DNA of 64,000 bases, from contig JADMIG010000003.1 in NCBI GenBank assembly GCA_015478725.1, positions 62,001 through 126,000 of the forward strand, read 5' to 3'. Position numbers and translations under genes: made by a program. The DNA comes from Chloroflexota bacterium. Its GTDB lineage: Bacteria; Chloroflexota; Limnocylindria; Limnocylindrales; CSP1-4. The notes beneath the pieces were generated by a model that was not told the origin of the DNA, ran no database searches, and saw only the letters and a program-made list of their open reading frames with translations. This document shows positions 32,383 through 41,327 of the stretch, in pieces. How positions within the stretch are numbered: position 1 is the first letter of the stretch; every line of letters starts with the position of its first letter.

Positions 32383-33193
32383 ACTCGTCGTCCTCGCGGC
32401 GACGATCGTCGGCCTCTCGCGGCTCCTCGACGGGCCGCTCGTGTGGCTCGTCGCCGGACTCCTGTTCGCGGCCGTCTGGCTCGGCTCGCGCCAGGTCATC
32501 GGGGAGGGGAGCCTCGGCTATGCGCCGATCCCGCTCGAGGCGTCCATCATCCCTGCGATCGCCGCGGCGGGTTCGCTCGGCGCCATCCGCCTCGTCCCGC
32601 TCGGGCTCGCGGTGCTCCCCGCCATCGCCGTCGCCGGCTGGCTCATCCACCTCGCGCTCGACGCCGAGGCGCGCGTCCACGATCGCCCGACGGGCATGTC
32701 GGCCGCCGACCGGTCCATCCTCCTCGCCGTCGCGCTCGTCGCCGCGTTCCTCGCCTTCGTCGGTGCCGCCTCCATGGTCGTGGGCGGCCTCGCCGAACCA
32801 TCGGGCGGCGGGGCTCCGGGCGGCGGGGCTCCCGGCGGCGGGCTCGCGGTGAGCGAGGCCGGCATCGCCATCATCGCCCTGGCGGACGGGATCGTGGCCG
32901 GTCTCCTCGGCTTCCGGTTCTCCGCCGAACGACTTGCCGGACGCCGTGATGCGCTGTGGGCCGCCCTCACCTATGCCGCCGCCATCGCCATCGGCGCCGG
33001 GCTCCTCCGGGCGATCGCCATCCCGCGCCTCGTCTTCCCGGCACTCCTGACACTCGTGTTCTACCTCTGGGACACGCTCCGCGGCACCGCCCCGTCCCTC
33101 CGTCGCGACCCGCGGTTCCTGTGGCAATCGGGCCTGCTCGCGCTCCTCGCGATCGCCGTCGTCGCCTGGAACCTGGGGCTGCGCGGCTCGTGA
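32354..33193 (+). CDS. Polytopic membrane protein of unknown function
   Basis: Protein of 279 residues with about eight hydrophobic helices (first pair about 10-45; others near 55-100, 120-145, 165-190, 205-245 and 255-275). A short Gly/Ala/Pro repeat (GGGAPGGGAPGGG, about 154-166) lies in a loop. No transporter or enzyme motif is recognised. It starts inside the end of the polX gene (29-bp overlap), which suggests co-expression. The polX overlap argues for ATG 32354; no later start is better supported. Confidence 0.7.
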   Translation: MDQRHRHQRELVVLAATIVGLSRLLDGPLVWLVAGLLFAAVWLGSRQVIGEGSLGYAPIPLEASIIPAIAAAGSLGAIRLVPLGLAVLPAIAVAGWLIHLALDAEARVHDRPTGMSAADRSILLAVALVAAFLAFVGAASMVVGGLAEPSGGGAPGGGAPGGGLAVSEAGIAIIALADGIVAGLLGFRFSAERLAGRRDALWAALTYAAAIAIGAGLLRAIAIPRLVFPALLTLVFYLWDTLRGTAPSLRRDPRFLWQSGLLALLAIAVVAWNLGLRGS

Positions 33194-33491
33194 CTGGGAT
33201 CGGCGCTCGCCGGCTCCACAGCCGCCTAGAATCGCGGGCCCTCCGGTCGCCTCCTCGCGCGCGGTCTGTGGATTCTCATCCGCTCATCCCCGGAGCGTTC
33301 GAAAGGAGAATCAGGGTCTGGATGCCCCGATCCGTCTCAACCGTCCACCCGGAGAGCACGGGAGACGCAATGGACCCCGGCTGCGCCTCCAACGTTCCCG
33401 TGGTGAGCAGATGAGACCGTCCGGGGCTCGCGGACGTCCAGGCGCGTCCCCCCGCCCATCGACACCGCCCATCAACCGGACGATCCTTGCG

Positions 33492-33520
33492 TTGACGATT
33501 CGGGCGGCTGATGCTACAAG
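33492..33520 (+). promoter_or_regulatory. Sigma-70-type promoter of the TPR protein gene
   Basis: TTGACG (33492-33497), a 17-bp spacer and TACAAG (33515-33520). The predicted leader is about 130 nt. The rest of the 33194-33657 gap has a few very short open frames but nothing convincing. Confidence 0.55.
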
Positions 33521-33657
33521 TAGCGGTCGTGCTGTCGCCGCCAGCCGCGGCTCGGCTGCCATGCTCCACTGCCTGGCGGATGCCCGCCCACCCGCCACGC
33601 CTGACGCGTCACCCACCGGCGCGCCACGCCAACCCGCCCGAAAGGACGATCCCCGCC

Positions 33658-34515
33658 GTGACCTTCCCCGATCTCGACACCAGCAAGACGACCGCGACGA
33701 ACCAGGTCCGCCTGAAGCGCCAGCTCGCTGAGCAGGCGGTCGCCCAGGCGACCGCCGCCCAGTGGCGGGATGCGGCGGAGACGAACCGCCGGATCCTCGA
33801 GATGGGCCCGGACGTGCAGACGCAGAACCGGCTCGCCAAGGCGCTCTGGGAGCTCGGCGAGCTCGGCGAGGCGCGCGAGCACTATCAGACCGCGCTCGCC
33901 CTGGACCCGACGAACCGGATCGCGGAACGGAACATCGACCGGCTCCGGACGCTGCTCGTGGACGCCGGTGAGCGGACCGTCCCGGCCATGGACGGGAGCA
34001 AGGCGCCGGTCAGCATCTTCGTCGAGGAGACCGGCAAGACCGGCTTCGCGTTCCTCACCGACCTCCCCGATCCGCGCAAGCTCGCCCAGGTGAACCCGGG
34101 CGACAGCGTGGAGCTCCATCCCGAGGGCAACCGGCTCATCGCGGTGAGCAACGGCGTGGGCATCGGCATCGTCGAGCCGCGCGTCGCGGCCCGTCTCCTC
34201 AAGCTCCTCGCCGACGGCAACAAGTACGCCGCCGGCGTCACCTCGCTCGGCGACAAGGATGTCCGGATCATCATTCGCGAGACGTTCCAGGATCCGCAGA
34301 ACTACGGCAAGGTGAGTTTCCCGGCCGCGGCCAAGTCGACCGACCTCCGGCCGTACACGAAGGGCACCCTCATCCGTGAGGAGATGGACCTCGAGGACGA
34401 CCTCGAGGATGACGTCGAGGACGAGGAGATCGAGGATCTCGATCGCGTCCTCCCCGCCGACGTGACGACGGACGAGGCGTTCGAAGAGGAGCCCGACGAG
34501 CTCGACGAGCCGTAG
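33658..34515 (+). CDS. TPR-containing cytosolic protein
   Basis: Protein of 285 residues. An N-terminal helix region (about 15-45) leads into at least one clear tetratricopeptide-like pair (ALWELGELGEAREHYQTALALDPTN, about 65-92), usually a protein-protein contact module. The middle (about 115-215) is beta-rich (SIFVEETGKTGFAFLTD, RLIAVSNGVGIGIVEPR). The last 50 residues are strongly acidic (EDDLEDDVEDEE). The GTG at 33658 follows AAAGGA at a rather long distance; the frame upstream is unlike protein. It converges on the DUF4129 gene with only 3 bp between the stops. I do not recognise a family for the central domain. Confidence 0.75.
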   Translation: MTFPDLDTSKTTATNQVRLKRQLAEQAVAQATAAQWRDAAETNRRILEMGPDVQTQNRLAKALWELGELGEAREHYQTALALDPTNRIAERNIDRLRTLLVDAGERTVPAMDGSKAPVSIFVEETGKTGFAFLTDLPDPRKLAQVNPGDSVELHPEGNRLIAVSNGVGIGIVEPRVAARLLKLLADGNKYAAGVTSLGDKDVRIIIRETFQDPQNYGKVSFPAAAKSTDLRPYTKGTLIREEMDLEDDLEDDVEDEEIEDLDRVLPADVTTDEAFEEEPDELDEP

Positions 34516-34518
34516 GGC

Positions 34519-36009
34519 TCAGACGCGGCCCTCCCGGGCCGCCGTCGCCGCGTCGCGGGCCTCCGTCCGGCCCGCCGCTCCGTCCCCGCCATCGGCAGCG
34601 CTCGTCGCCGCCCGCGCCGCGAGGTCCCGTCGCGCCCGCTCCTCGGTCTCGGCCGCGATGCGGCGCCACCGTCCGAGCGCCCGGCGGTGCTCCACGGCGG
34701 ACAATCCCCGCCCTCCGAACCGGATGAGCGCATAGTCCGCCGCCAGCAGGTCGAGCGCGCGACCGCCCGCACCGTCGGCGCGCAATCGGCGCGCATGGTC
34801 GGCCGGTGTCTCGCCGCGTGCCCGGCGGGTCGTCGGCTCGGCGCCGAGCGTGGCGAGCGCGGCGAGATACGCGCCGACCGCGTCGGCGGGCGGCTCCGGG
34901 CGCTCTGACCGCCGGAGCGCGACGCGCCAGCCTCCGCGGAGGCGGTGCCAGTCGACCGCCACGAGCCGCCTTTCGGTCGTCCCGGATCGGGCGGTCGGGG
35001 CCGCGATCCAGCGACGCCGCAGGACGACGGCCGCGACGGCGAGGGCGATCCCGAGCCCGACGAGGACGAGGATCGCCCCACCGCTCCGCCCGGTCGTGTC
35101 TGCCTGCGACTGGGTCGTCGCCGCTGTGGCGTCGGTCGGTCGAGGCTGGGTCGTGAACTGCGGCAGGAACAGGACGAGGGACAGCGCGCCGAGGATGAGG
35201 AGCCAGCCGAGGACGGTCCGCCGGCGGGAGTCCTGGCGGGCCACGGGCGATGGGGCCCGCGCCACGACGACGACGGCGGCCAGCACGAGGAGCGCCGGCG
35301 CGACATCGCGGATCGCGACCCCCGCATCCGCCGCGGCGATCGCCGCGACGCCTCCCACGAAGAGGAGGCCGGCCCACAGCGATGCGATCCACGCCCGGTT
35401 CGCGGTCCAGCCGAAGCCCGTCGCCCGGCCGAGCATCGCGACGCGGTTCATGGCCGTCCCGCCCGGCCCGGCGATGAGGAAGAGGATCGTCGGCCCGACG
35501 ATGGCGTGGACGACGACCGACCGTCCCGGGTCGGCAAGCGCCCCGGCGAAGAGCCAGCCGCCGGCGAGACAGATGGCCGGACCGCCGAGCCCGGCGTCGC
35601 TCGTGCCGATGTCCGCCAGCGATCGCCCGCGAAGGACCCCCCGGAACGCCGCGACGCCGAGGAGGAACCCGCCCGGATGACTCGCCACGGCCAGTCCCGG
35701 ATCGCCGGCGACGACCCTGGCGATCGCACCGGGCGCAGCGAGCCAGCCGAGCACGGCGATGACGACCAGCCCGGCGCCAACCGTCCTATCGCGGTCGTGG
35801 CCGGCTCGGGTCCGGCTGCCGACCGCGAGGCCGAGTGTCGCCGCGACGATGAACCAGGCGAGTCCGAGCGTGCGGTCCCCGCCGCTGGCGACCTCGAGAA
35901 CGTCGTACAGGGCGGCGATCCACGCTCCCTCCGCGACGGCGATGAGGGTCGGCCCGACGAGCGCCGGGAGGGAGGACGCCGGCAGGGAGCGGCGGGATGC
36001 CGTCGTCAC
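34519..36009 (-). CDS. Membrane protein with C-terminal DUF4129
   Basis: Protein of 496 residues. About ten membrane helices fill residues 10-310, and one more (about 315-340) is followed by a cytosolic C-terminal domain with AVGAYLAALATLG, GETPADHARRLRADG, LAADYALIRFGG and RRALGRWRRI. This fits DUF4129, which usually closes transglutaminase-like proteins in MoxR/DUF58 operons. The transglutaminase core itself is not present here. The GTG at 36009 overlaps the DUF58 stop by 4 nt and is preferred over an ATG at 36042. It is the last gene of the MoxR operon. Confidence 0.8.
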   Translation of the reverse strand: MTTASRRSLPASSLPALVGPTLIAVAEGAWIAALYDVLEVASGGDRTLGLAWFIVAATLGLAVGSRTRAGHDRDRTVGAGLVVIAVLGWLAAPGAIARVVAGDPGLAVASHPGGFLLGVAAFRGVLRGRSLADIGTSDAGLGGPAICLAGGWLFAGALADPGRSVVVHAIVGPTILFLIAGPGGTAMNRVAMLGRATGFGWTANRAWIASLWAGLLFVGGVAAIAAADAGVAIRDVAPALLVLAAVVVVARAPSPVARQDSRRRTVLGWLLILGALSLVLFLPQFTTQPRPTDATAATTQSQADTTGRSGGAILVLVGLGIALAVAAVVLRRRWIAAPTARSGTTERRLVAVDWHRLRGGWRVALRRSERPEPPADAVGAYLAALATLGAEPTTRRARGETPADHARRLRADGAGGRALDLLAADYALIRFGGRGLSAVEHRRALGRWRRIAAETEERARRDLAARAATSAADGGDGAAGRTEARDAATAAREGRV

Positions 36010-37226
36010 GCCACGAACTCGAGGCGAGTGCTCGTCGCCCATGGTCCGTCGAGTCTGGCCGCCCGCGCCGCGATCCCGACGGCGGTGGCCCGGGAGGCGA
36101 GGGCCGGCGCGTCTCGACCGAACGCGATGTGGATGACGCCGAATCCCGATCGCGAGAGGCGTCGCAGCGCCACGAGCGCGGGGCCCGGATCCACGGCGCT
36201 CATCGTCACGATCGTGGTGCCCGGCGATAGCCGCCGCGAGACGTCGTCGAGGAGCTGGCTGAACGACAGCGACGGGATCGCGTCGAGGCGGGCGAGGAGG
36301 TCGGCGAGGAGGCCGAGGGCTGCCGCCGTCCCGTTCGGTGGGAGGAGGATGTGGCGGGCGCCCCCGGCAAACCCGGCCACCGCGAGTCCCACCGCCGCAC
36401 CGTCACCGTGGAGCGATCTGGCGAGCGACATCGCGGCGACGATGAGGCCCTCCGTGGCCTCATCCCGCTCCGTCGCTCCGACGCCCGGGCCGCCGGGAGC
36501 CCGCAGGTCGAGGACGAGCACGACGTCGCGTCGTCGCGATGGATCGAAGCGCTTCGTCAGGGGCCTGCCCGTGCGCGCCGTGGCGCGTCGATGGAGGTGC
36601 CGGAGCGGATCGCCCGGCCGGTATGGCCTCACGCCGGCGAAGCGGCTCGGGTCCTCCGCGAGGCCCGTCCGGGCACGGCGCTCGCCACCGCGGTCGCGCG
36701 TGTCATCGAGGCCGTGGACCGCGACCATCCGCGGCCGGACGAGGTAGCGCGTCCGAAGGCTCGCTTCCTCGATCGGGAGGGAACGGCCGAGGAGGTCGCC
36801 GGCGGCGATCGTGAGCGGTCCCAGCTCGAACACGCCGCGGCGGGTCGCGAGGATGCGGAACCGCCGGCTCACGAGTTCGAACGGCCCGAGCGTCCAGCCG
36901 TTGACGAGCTCGCCGTGCACGGCACTCCCGGCCGCCTCGGGCGGTCCGGCCACGCTGACCCCGCGTCCCAGCCCGTCGACCGTCCGGACCCACGGGAGCG
37001 GCAGGGGGCCGCCGTTGCGGACGGCGATCTCGAGTTCGATCTCGTCGCCCACGACCGCCCGGTCGGTGGCGAGACGGCGGCGATAGGTCACCGTCCGCGC
37101 GCCATATCGAAGCCACGCCGTCCGGGTGATCGAGAGGCCGAGGGCCGCGACGCCGATGGCGACGACGCCGGGGATCGCGAGGATCGCTCCGCCGAGCACG
37201 ACGACGAGCGCGACGAGGACGGACAT
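36006..37226 (-). CDS. DUF58 protein
   Basis: Protein of 406 residues. Two N-terminal helices (about 1-40) anchor it. A beta-rich segment (about 45-190, with ATRRGVFELGPLTIAAGDLLG) is followed by the DUF58 signature FAGVRPYRPGDPLRHLHRRATARTG and a von Willebrand A-like fold (DVVLVLDLRAPGG then a Rossmann pattern). DUF58 proteins partner with MoxR ATPases, which are chaperone-like and load or activate complexes. The vWA metal site is partial, as usual for DUF58. The ATG at 37226 is used; 37 bp separate it from the MoxR stop. It overlaps the DUF4129 gene by 4 nt. Confidence 0.88.
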   Translation of the reverse strand: MSVLVALVVVLGGAILAIPGVVAIGVAALGLSITRTAWLRYGARTVTYRRRLATDRAVVGDEIELEIAVRNGGPLPLPWVRTVDGLGRGVSVAGPPEAAGSAVHGELVNGWTLGPFELVSRRFRILATRRGVFELGPLTIAAGDLLGRSLPIEEASLRTRYLVRPRMVAVHGLDDTRDRGGERRARTGLAEDPSRFAGVRPYRPGDPLRHLHRRATARTGRPLTKRFDPSRRRDVVLVLDLRAPGGPGVGATERDEATEGLIVAAMSLARSLHGDGAAVGLAVAGFAGGARHILLPPNGTAAALGLLADLLARLDAIPSLSFSQLLDDVSRRLSPGTTIVTMSAVDPGPALVALRRLSRSGFGVIHIAFGRDAPALASRATAVGIAARAARLDGPWATSTRLEFVA

Positions 37227-37263
37227 CGACGTCCCGGACGGCCGGTCGGTGAGTCCGCCCGCG

Positions 37264-38238
37264 TCAGTCGCGGGGCGGCGGGACGGGTGTCGTCCCGAGC
37301 ACGTCGCCCACGACCGCCGCGAGCGACGCACCGCGCAGCTCGCGATCGATGTCCAGGCGAAGCCGATGCGCAAGGACGGCCGGCGCGACGGCCTGGACAT
37401 CGTCCGGAAGCACGAAGGCGCGGCCGTCGAGGAACGCCCAGACCTGGGCCGCCCGGAACAGCCCCACGGTCGCCCGGGGCGAGCCGCCGAGTGAGAGGTC
37501 GGGGTGGACCCGGGTCGATCGGACGAGGGCGACGACGTAGGCCGTCACCTCGTCGCCGACGTGGGTCCGGCGCACTGCCTCGCGGATGGCCACGATCCGG
37601 GCCCCCGGCACGACCTCGCGGACCCCGTCGAGCGGCTCCGCGGCGGTGAGGTGGCGGCGGGCGATCCGAGCCTCGCCCGCCTCGTCCGGATAGCCGATGC
37701 GGACGCGGACGAGGAACCGATCGAGCTGGGCCTCCGGGAGGGCGAACGTCCCCTCGTACTCGATGGGGTTGTCGGTCGCGAGGACGATGAACGGGTCGGG
37801 AAGGGGACGAGTCTCGCCCTCGACCGAGACCTGGTGCTCCTGCATCGCCTCGAGGAGTGCCGACTGGGTCCGCGGCGTGGCCCGGTTCACCTCGTCCACG
37901 AGGAGCACGTTGTGGAAGACGGGCCCGGGCAGGAAGCGGAACGCCGCGCCGTCGAGGACGCCGCTCCCGGTGATGTCGCCGGGCAGGAGGTCCGGCGTGC
38001 CCTGGACCCGTGCGAACGAGAGGCCGAGGGCGCGCGCGAAGGCGCGGGCGAGCAGCGTCTTGCCGACTCCCGGCACGTCCTCGAGGAGGACGTGACCATC
38101 GGCGAGCAGGGCGACGAGGAGCAGCCGGAGCGCCGGTTCGGCGCCCACGACGGCGACCGAGACGGCGTCGCGGATCGCGCTCCACGTCCGAAGGCCGTCC
38201 CGCGTCGCCTCGACCGTGTCCGCCGATCCGTCGACCAT
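37264..38238 (-). CDS. MoxR-type AAA+ ATPase
   Basis: Protein of 324 residues. Walker A is EDVPGVGKT (about 53-61), Walker B is LLVDEVNR, sensor 1 is VLATDNPIEYEGTFALPEAQLDRF, and a lid domain with LGGSPRATVGLFRAAQVWAFLDGR follows. All are hallmarks of the MoxR group. It is the first gene of the three-gene operon MoxR-DUF58-DUF4129. GGAGG lies 6 nt before the ATG at 38238. MoxR proteins are thought to remodel partner proteins such as DUF58/vWA proteins. The upstream region contains a five-unit tandem repeat. Confidence 0.94.
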   Translation of the reverse strand: MVDGSADTVEATRDGLRTWSAIRDAVSVAVVGAEPALRLLLVALLADGHVLLEDVPGVGKTLLARAFARALGLSFARVQGTPDLLPGDITGSGVLDGAAFRFLPGPVFHNVLLVDEVNRATPRTQSALLEAMQEHQVSVEGETRPLPDPFIVLATDNPIEYEGTFALPEAQLDRFLVRVRIGYPDEAGEARIARRHLTAAEPLDGVREVVPGARIVAIREAVRRTHVGDEVTAYVVALVRSTRVHPDLSLGGSPRATVGLFRAAQVWAFLDGRAFVLPDDVQAVAPAVLAHRLRLDIDRELRGASLAAVVGDVLGTTPVPPPRD

Positions 38239-38266
38239 GCCGTTCCTCCGTGTGGACCGCGCGTGG

Positions 38267-38344
38267 CCGTCCGCCGGGTTGCCATCCGCCCGAGTAGCCG
38301 TCCGCCCGGGTGGCCGTCCGCCCGGGTGGCCCGCGCCCGGATGG
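38267..38344. repeat. 16-bp tandem repeat between divergent genes
   Basis: About five units of CCGTCCGCCCGGGTGG: 38267 (15 bp), 38282, 38298, 38314 (the last two identical) and 38330 (partial). They fill half of the 154-bp gap between the MoxR operon and the methylase-like gene, so they lie among both promoters. There are no spacers, so it is not a CRISPR array. Confidence 0.8.
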
Positions 38345-38392
38345 TACGCTCGGCGGCCGGCGCCGTGGCGGGGGTGGCACAATGCTCCGACG

Positions 38393-41230
38393 ATGCCCGG
38401 CCACGACCCGCTCGCCCGTGCCGATCCCGCGATCTCGCTGCCGGCGTTCGAGCGGCTCAGCGGGCCGCCGCCGCCGCCCGAGCTCGTCGAGGCGGCGATC
38501 GAGGCGCACTCTGCCCCCGGCGACATCGTCGTGGACCTCCACGGCCGAGGCGGCTGGGTCGCCCGGTCCGCGGTCGACCGCCAGCGCCGTGCGGTCACCC
38601 TGGAGTCGAACCCGCTCACGCGGCTCCTCGCGGAAGTCGTCCTCCGCCCGCCGGACGTCCGTCACCTCGACGCGGCGTTCCAGGCGATCGCCGCCGCGCC
38701 CCGCCTCCAGTCCAGCCTCAAGGTCTCGATCAGCGAGCGTTTCGCCACCCGCTGCCCCACGTGCGGCCGACCCGCCGTCGTGGACGAGTTCATCTGGGAG
38801 GCGTCACCCGACGGCGAGGGCACCGCCGGGCGGCTGGTCCGCAAGCACTATCGCTGCGCGATCTGTCGCGATCAGATCGGCGGCGGCGAGCAGCGCCACG
38901 CCCCGGTGGACGACGACGATCTCGCCCGGGCGGCGGCGACGGAGCCGAGCCTGCTCGCCCGCCGTCTCCTCCGCGACCGCTTCCCGACCCTCGACGGGCA
39001 CGATGCGCTCGTCGACGAGATCCTCGACCTCCATACGCCGCGACAGCTCGAGGGCCTCCATGCGGTCCTCGAACGGATCGACGCGGACCTCCGATCGGCG
39101 TCCGTCGAGGCGGCGCTCCGGCTCTCCCTCCTGCATGCGATCCTGCCGGCGAGCCGCCTCAACGGATTCCCCGGTCGGATCGCGAACATCCGGATCCATG
39201 GCGGTCGCGTGAAGCTCCCGTCCGGCGAGCAGTGGCGGGAACGGAATCCGTGGCTGGCCTTCGAGGACGGGTACCGGGTCGTCCGCGGCTTCATCCAGCG
39301 CCTCGAAGGGAGCCCCAGCGGACCGGCCCACGTCCGGCTCGGCGACGATGTGCGGAGTCTCGGCGAGGGAGCGGCGACGGCGGTCGTCCGCCTCGGCACG
39401 CCGTCCGCCTTCCGGGCGCTCGAGGCGGAGGCGCATGAACCCGCTGCGGCCGGCCAGGCGCGTCCCCGCGTCCGGCTCGTCCTGGGCCAGCCGCCGGCCC
39501 GCCCGAACCAGGATCGCCTCTCCGCCACCTATGCGGCCACCGCCTGGCTCCTCGGCCGGGAGGCCGCGGCGCTCCTCCCGCTCGAGGCGCTCTTCGGACC
39601 CGGTGGTCGCGCTCCGTGGGGCTGGCAGGCCGCCGCGCTCGGGCGATCGCTCGAGGCGGTGGCGCCGTGGTTCAGCCGGGATGGACGGGTGGTCCTCCTG
39701 CTCGAGTCGGGCGGGCCCGAGGCGCTCGTGACGGCCGCACTCGGCGGCGTCCGTGCCGGCTATCGCCTCGTCGCGGCGCGGACCGGCGAACCGGACGATG
39801 AAGCCGGCGGATCCGTCGAGTTCGTGCCGCCCGGGGCAACACTCGCTCCGTCGCCCCGGACGCGGGCGAACGTCGAGCTGCCCCACACGCCCGGCGGGTC
39901 GGGGGATCCGGACGTCGTCCCGGGTCGGGGCCTCTTCTCGCCGCCGGAGCGCTTCGACCGCCGGGCCTTCTCCTCGAGCGAGGCGGCCGCGACCGTGACG
40001 GCCACGGCGATCGAGATCCTCCAGGCGCGCGGCGAGCCGGCTCGCGCCGAGCGGATCCTCGGCGACGTCCTCGTCGGCCTCGACCGGGCGGGCATGCTCC
40101 GGCGGCTCGTCGCCGCGGATGCCGGGACGGAGGCTGCGGACCGCGTCGACGTCCCGGACCGCGGCGGCCGGCACGATGTCGGTCGCGGCGAGGAGGGGCG
40201 GGTCGGCCGCTCCTCCGAGGGGGCGACGGGTGTGGCCGAGCCGGACCCGCGCGGCGGTGGCTTCGATGTGCGGCGGCTGCCCACGACCCGGCCCCGGCGC
40301 GACGAGCGGCGCGAACCGGCGACGATCGCCGGGAACGATCAGGTCGAGGCCATCCTGTCGCTCATCCGCAACGAGCTGTCGCGGCCCGACCAGCGGCGCC
40401 TCCGCGAGATCGAGCCGGGGCGCTGGTGGCTGGCCGATCCGGCGGACGTCGCCGGGGCGGCGCTTCCGCTCGCCGATCGGGTCGAATGGGCGGTCTTCAG
40501 CCTGCTCTCTACCGGGGGCCGCCTGTCCGAGTCCGCGTTCTTCGGCCGGATCGCGGCGCTGTTCAGCGGTCATGACCTGCCGGACGAGGGCCTCGTCCGT
40601 GCCTGCCTCTCCTCGTACCGGAGTCTCGCCTCGACACCGGACCGCCTCGTCACGTCGGAGGACCTCCTCCGACGCAGCCAGGAGCACACGGAGCTCCTCA
40701 CGGTCCTCGCCGAGCTGGGCCATCGGCTCGGCTACCGCGTCTGGCTCGGAGCCCGGGAGCAGGGTCGCCGGATCGCCGGCCGGACCGTGGGCGACTGGCT
40801 CGACGACCGCGAGCGCAATGCCTACCTCCCGCTCATCGTCCGTGGACCGGCCGAGGAGATCGAGCAGATCGACTGCGTCTGGTACGTCCGCTCGCGGGGC
40901 GCCTTCCTGTTCGAGGTCGAATGGACCGCGATGCTCGGCGAGCCGCTCCTCCGCCGCCACGCCAGGATCCCCTCGACGGAGGCCATGGTCCGCTTCCTCG
41001 TCACGGTCCCGGAGCGGACCGAGCTCGTTCGCTACAAGCTCGAGCGGTCGCCGCTCCTCCGCGAGGCGATCGAGGCGGACAACTGGCACGTGCTGAAGGC
41101 GAACCACCTCCGAACGTGGGCCGCCCGCGACGAAGCGGCCATCGCGGATCTCGAACCCCTCGTCGGTCTCGACCCGGCGGTCGAACGGACGGGCGAGCAG
41201 CTCCCGCTCTTCGGCGGCCCATCCTCCTGA
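38393..41230 (+). CDS. DNA methylase-like protein fused to a nuclease-like domain
   Basis: Protein of 945 residues, no signal peptide. Residues 40-80 form a Rossmann-type SAM motif (DIVVDLHGRGGWV, then LESNPLTRLLAE). C121, C124, C155 and C158 (CPTC, CAIC) make a zinc ribbon, as in adenine-specific DNA methylases of the COG1743/DUF1156 type. A helix-rich part with a second methylase-like half (about 250-480) follows. However, where the DPPY catalytic motif is expected, the sequence reads LGQPPARPNQ (about 362-371), so methylation activity is doubtful. After a disordered linker (about 580-640), the C-terminal part has D827 (EQIDCVWY) and E841/E843 (FEVEWT). This resembles PD-(D/E)xK-like domains of the D...ExE kind. 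It is divergent from MoxR. I do not know a described system with this make-up. Confidence 0.7.
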   Translation: MPGHDPLARADPAISLPAFERLSGPPPPPELVEAAIEAHSAPGDIVVDLHGRGGWVARSAVDRQRRAVTLESNPLTRLLAEVVLRPPDVRHLDAAFQAIAAAPRLQSSLKVSISERFATRCPTCGRPAVVDEFIWEASPDGEGTAGRLVRKHYRCAICRDQIGGGEQRHAPVDDDDLARAAATEPSLLARRLLRDRFPTLDGHDALVDEILDLHTPRQLEGLHAVLERIDADLRSASVEAALRLSLLHAILPASRLNGFPGRIANIRIHGGRVKLPSGEQWRERNPWLAFEDGYRVVRGFIQRLEGSPSGPAHVRLGDDVRSLGEGAATAVVRLGTPSAFRALEAEAHEPAAAGQARPRVRLVLGQPPARPNQDRLSATYAATAWLLGREAAALLPLEALFGPGGRAPWGWQAAALGRSLEAVAPWFSRDGRVVLLLESGGPEALVTAALGGVRAGYRLVAARTGEPDDEAGGSVEFVPPGATLAPSPRTRANVELPHTPGGSGDPDVVPGRGLFSPPERFDRRAFSSSEAAATVTATAIEILQARGEPARAERILGDVLVGLDRAGMLRRLVAADAGTEAADRVDVPDRGGRHDVGRGEEGRVGRSSEGATGVAEPDPRGGGFDVRRLPTTRPRRDERREPATIAGNDQVEAILSLIRNELSRPDQRRLREIEPGRWWLADPADVAGAALPLADRVEWAVFSLLSTGGRLSESAFFGRIAALFSGHDLPDEGLVRACLSSYRSLASTPDRLVTSEDLLRRSQEHTELLTVLAELGHRLGYRVWLGAREQGRRIAGRTVGDWLDDRERNAYLPLIVRGPAEEIEQIDCVWYVRSRGAFLFEVEWTAMLGEPLLRRHARIPSTEAMVRFLVTVPERTELVRYKLERSPLLREAIEADNWHVLKANHLRTWAARDEAAIADLEPLVGLDPAVERTGEQLPLFGGPSS

Positions 41231-41327
41231 CGGGACCGCCCCGGTAGGCGATACTCCGCGAACGACCGGCGCAGCGGAGGGATTCGCCGCCATCGACCGC
41301 GGTCGTCCACCGATGGAGTGCCGAATC

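Noticed and set aside
33322-33414. Short frame of about 30 codons before the TPR gene promoter
   Set aside because: It lies upstream of the mapped -35/-10, the ribosome site is poorly spaced, and it has no recognisable content.
34945-36747. Plus-strand frame over DUF4129/DUF58
   Set aside because: Shadow frame; the minus-strand genes have clear family motifs.
38267-38344. CRISPR-like array
   Set aside because: The 16-bp units are head to tail without spacers, and no cas gene is present.
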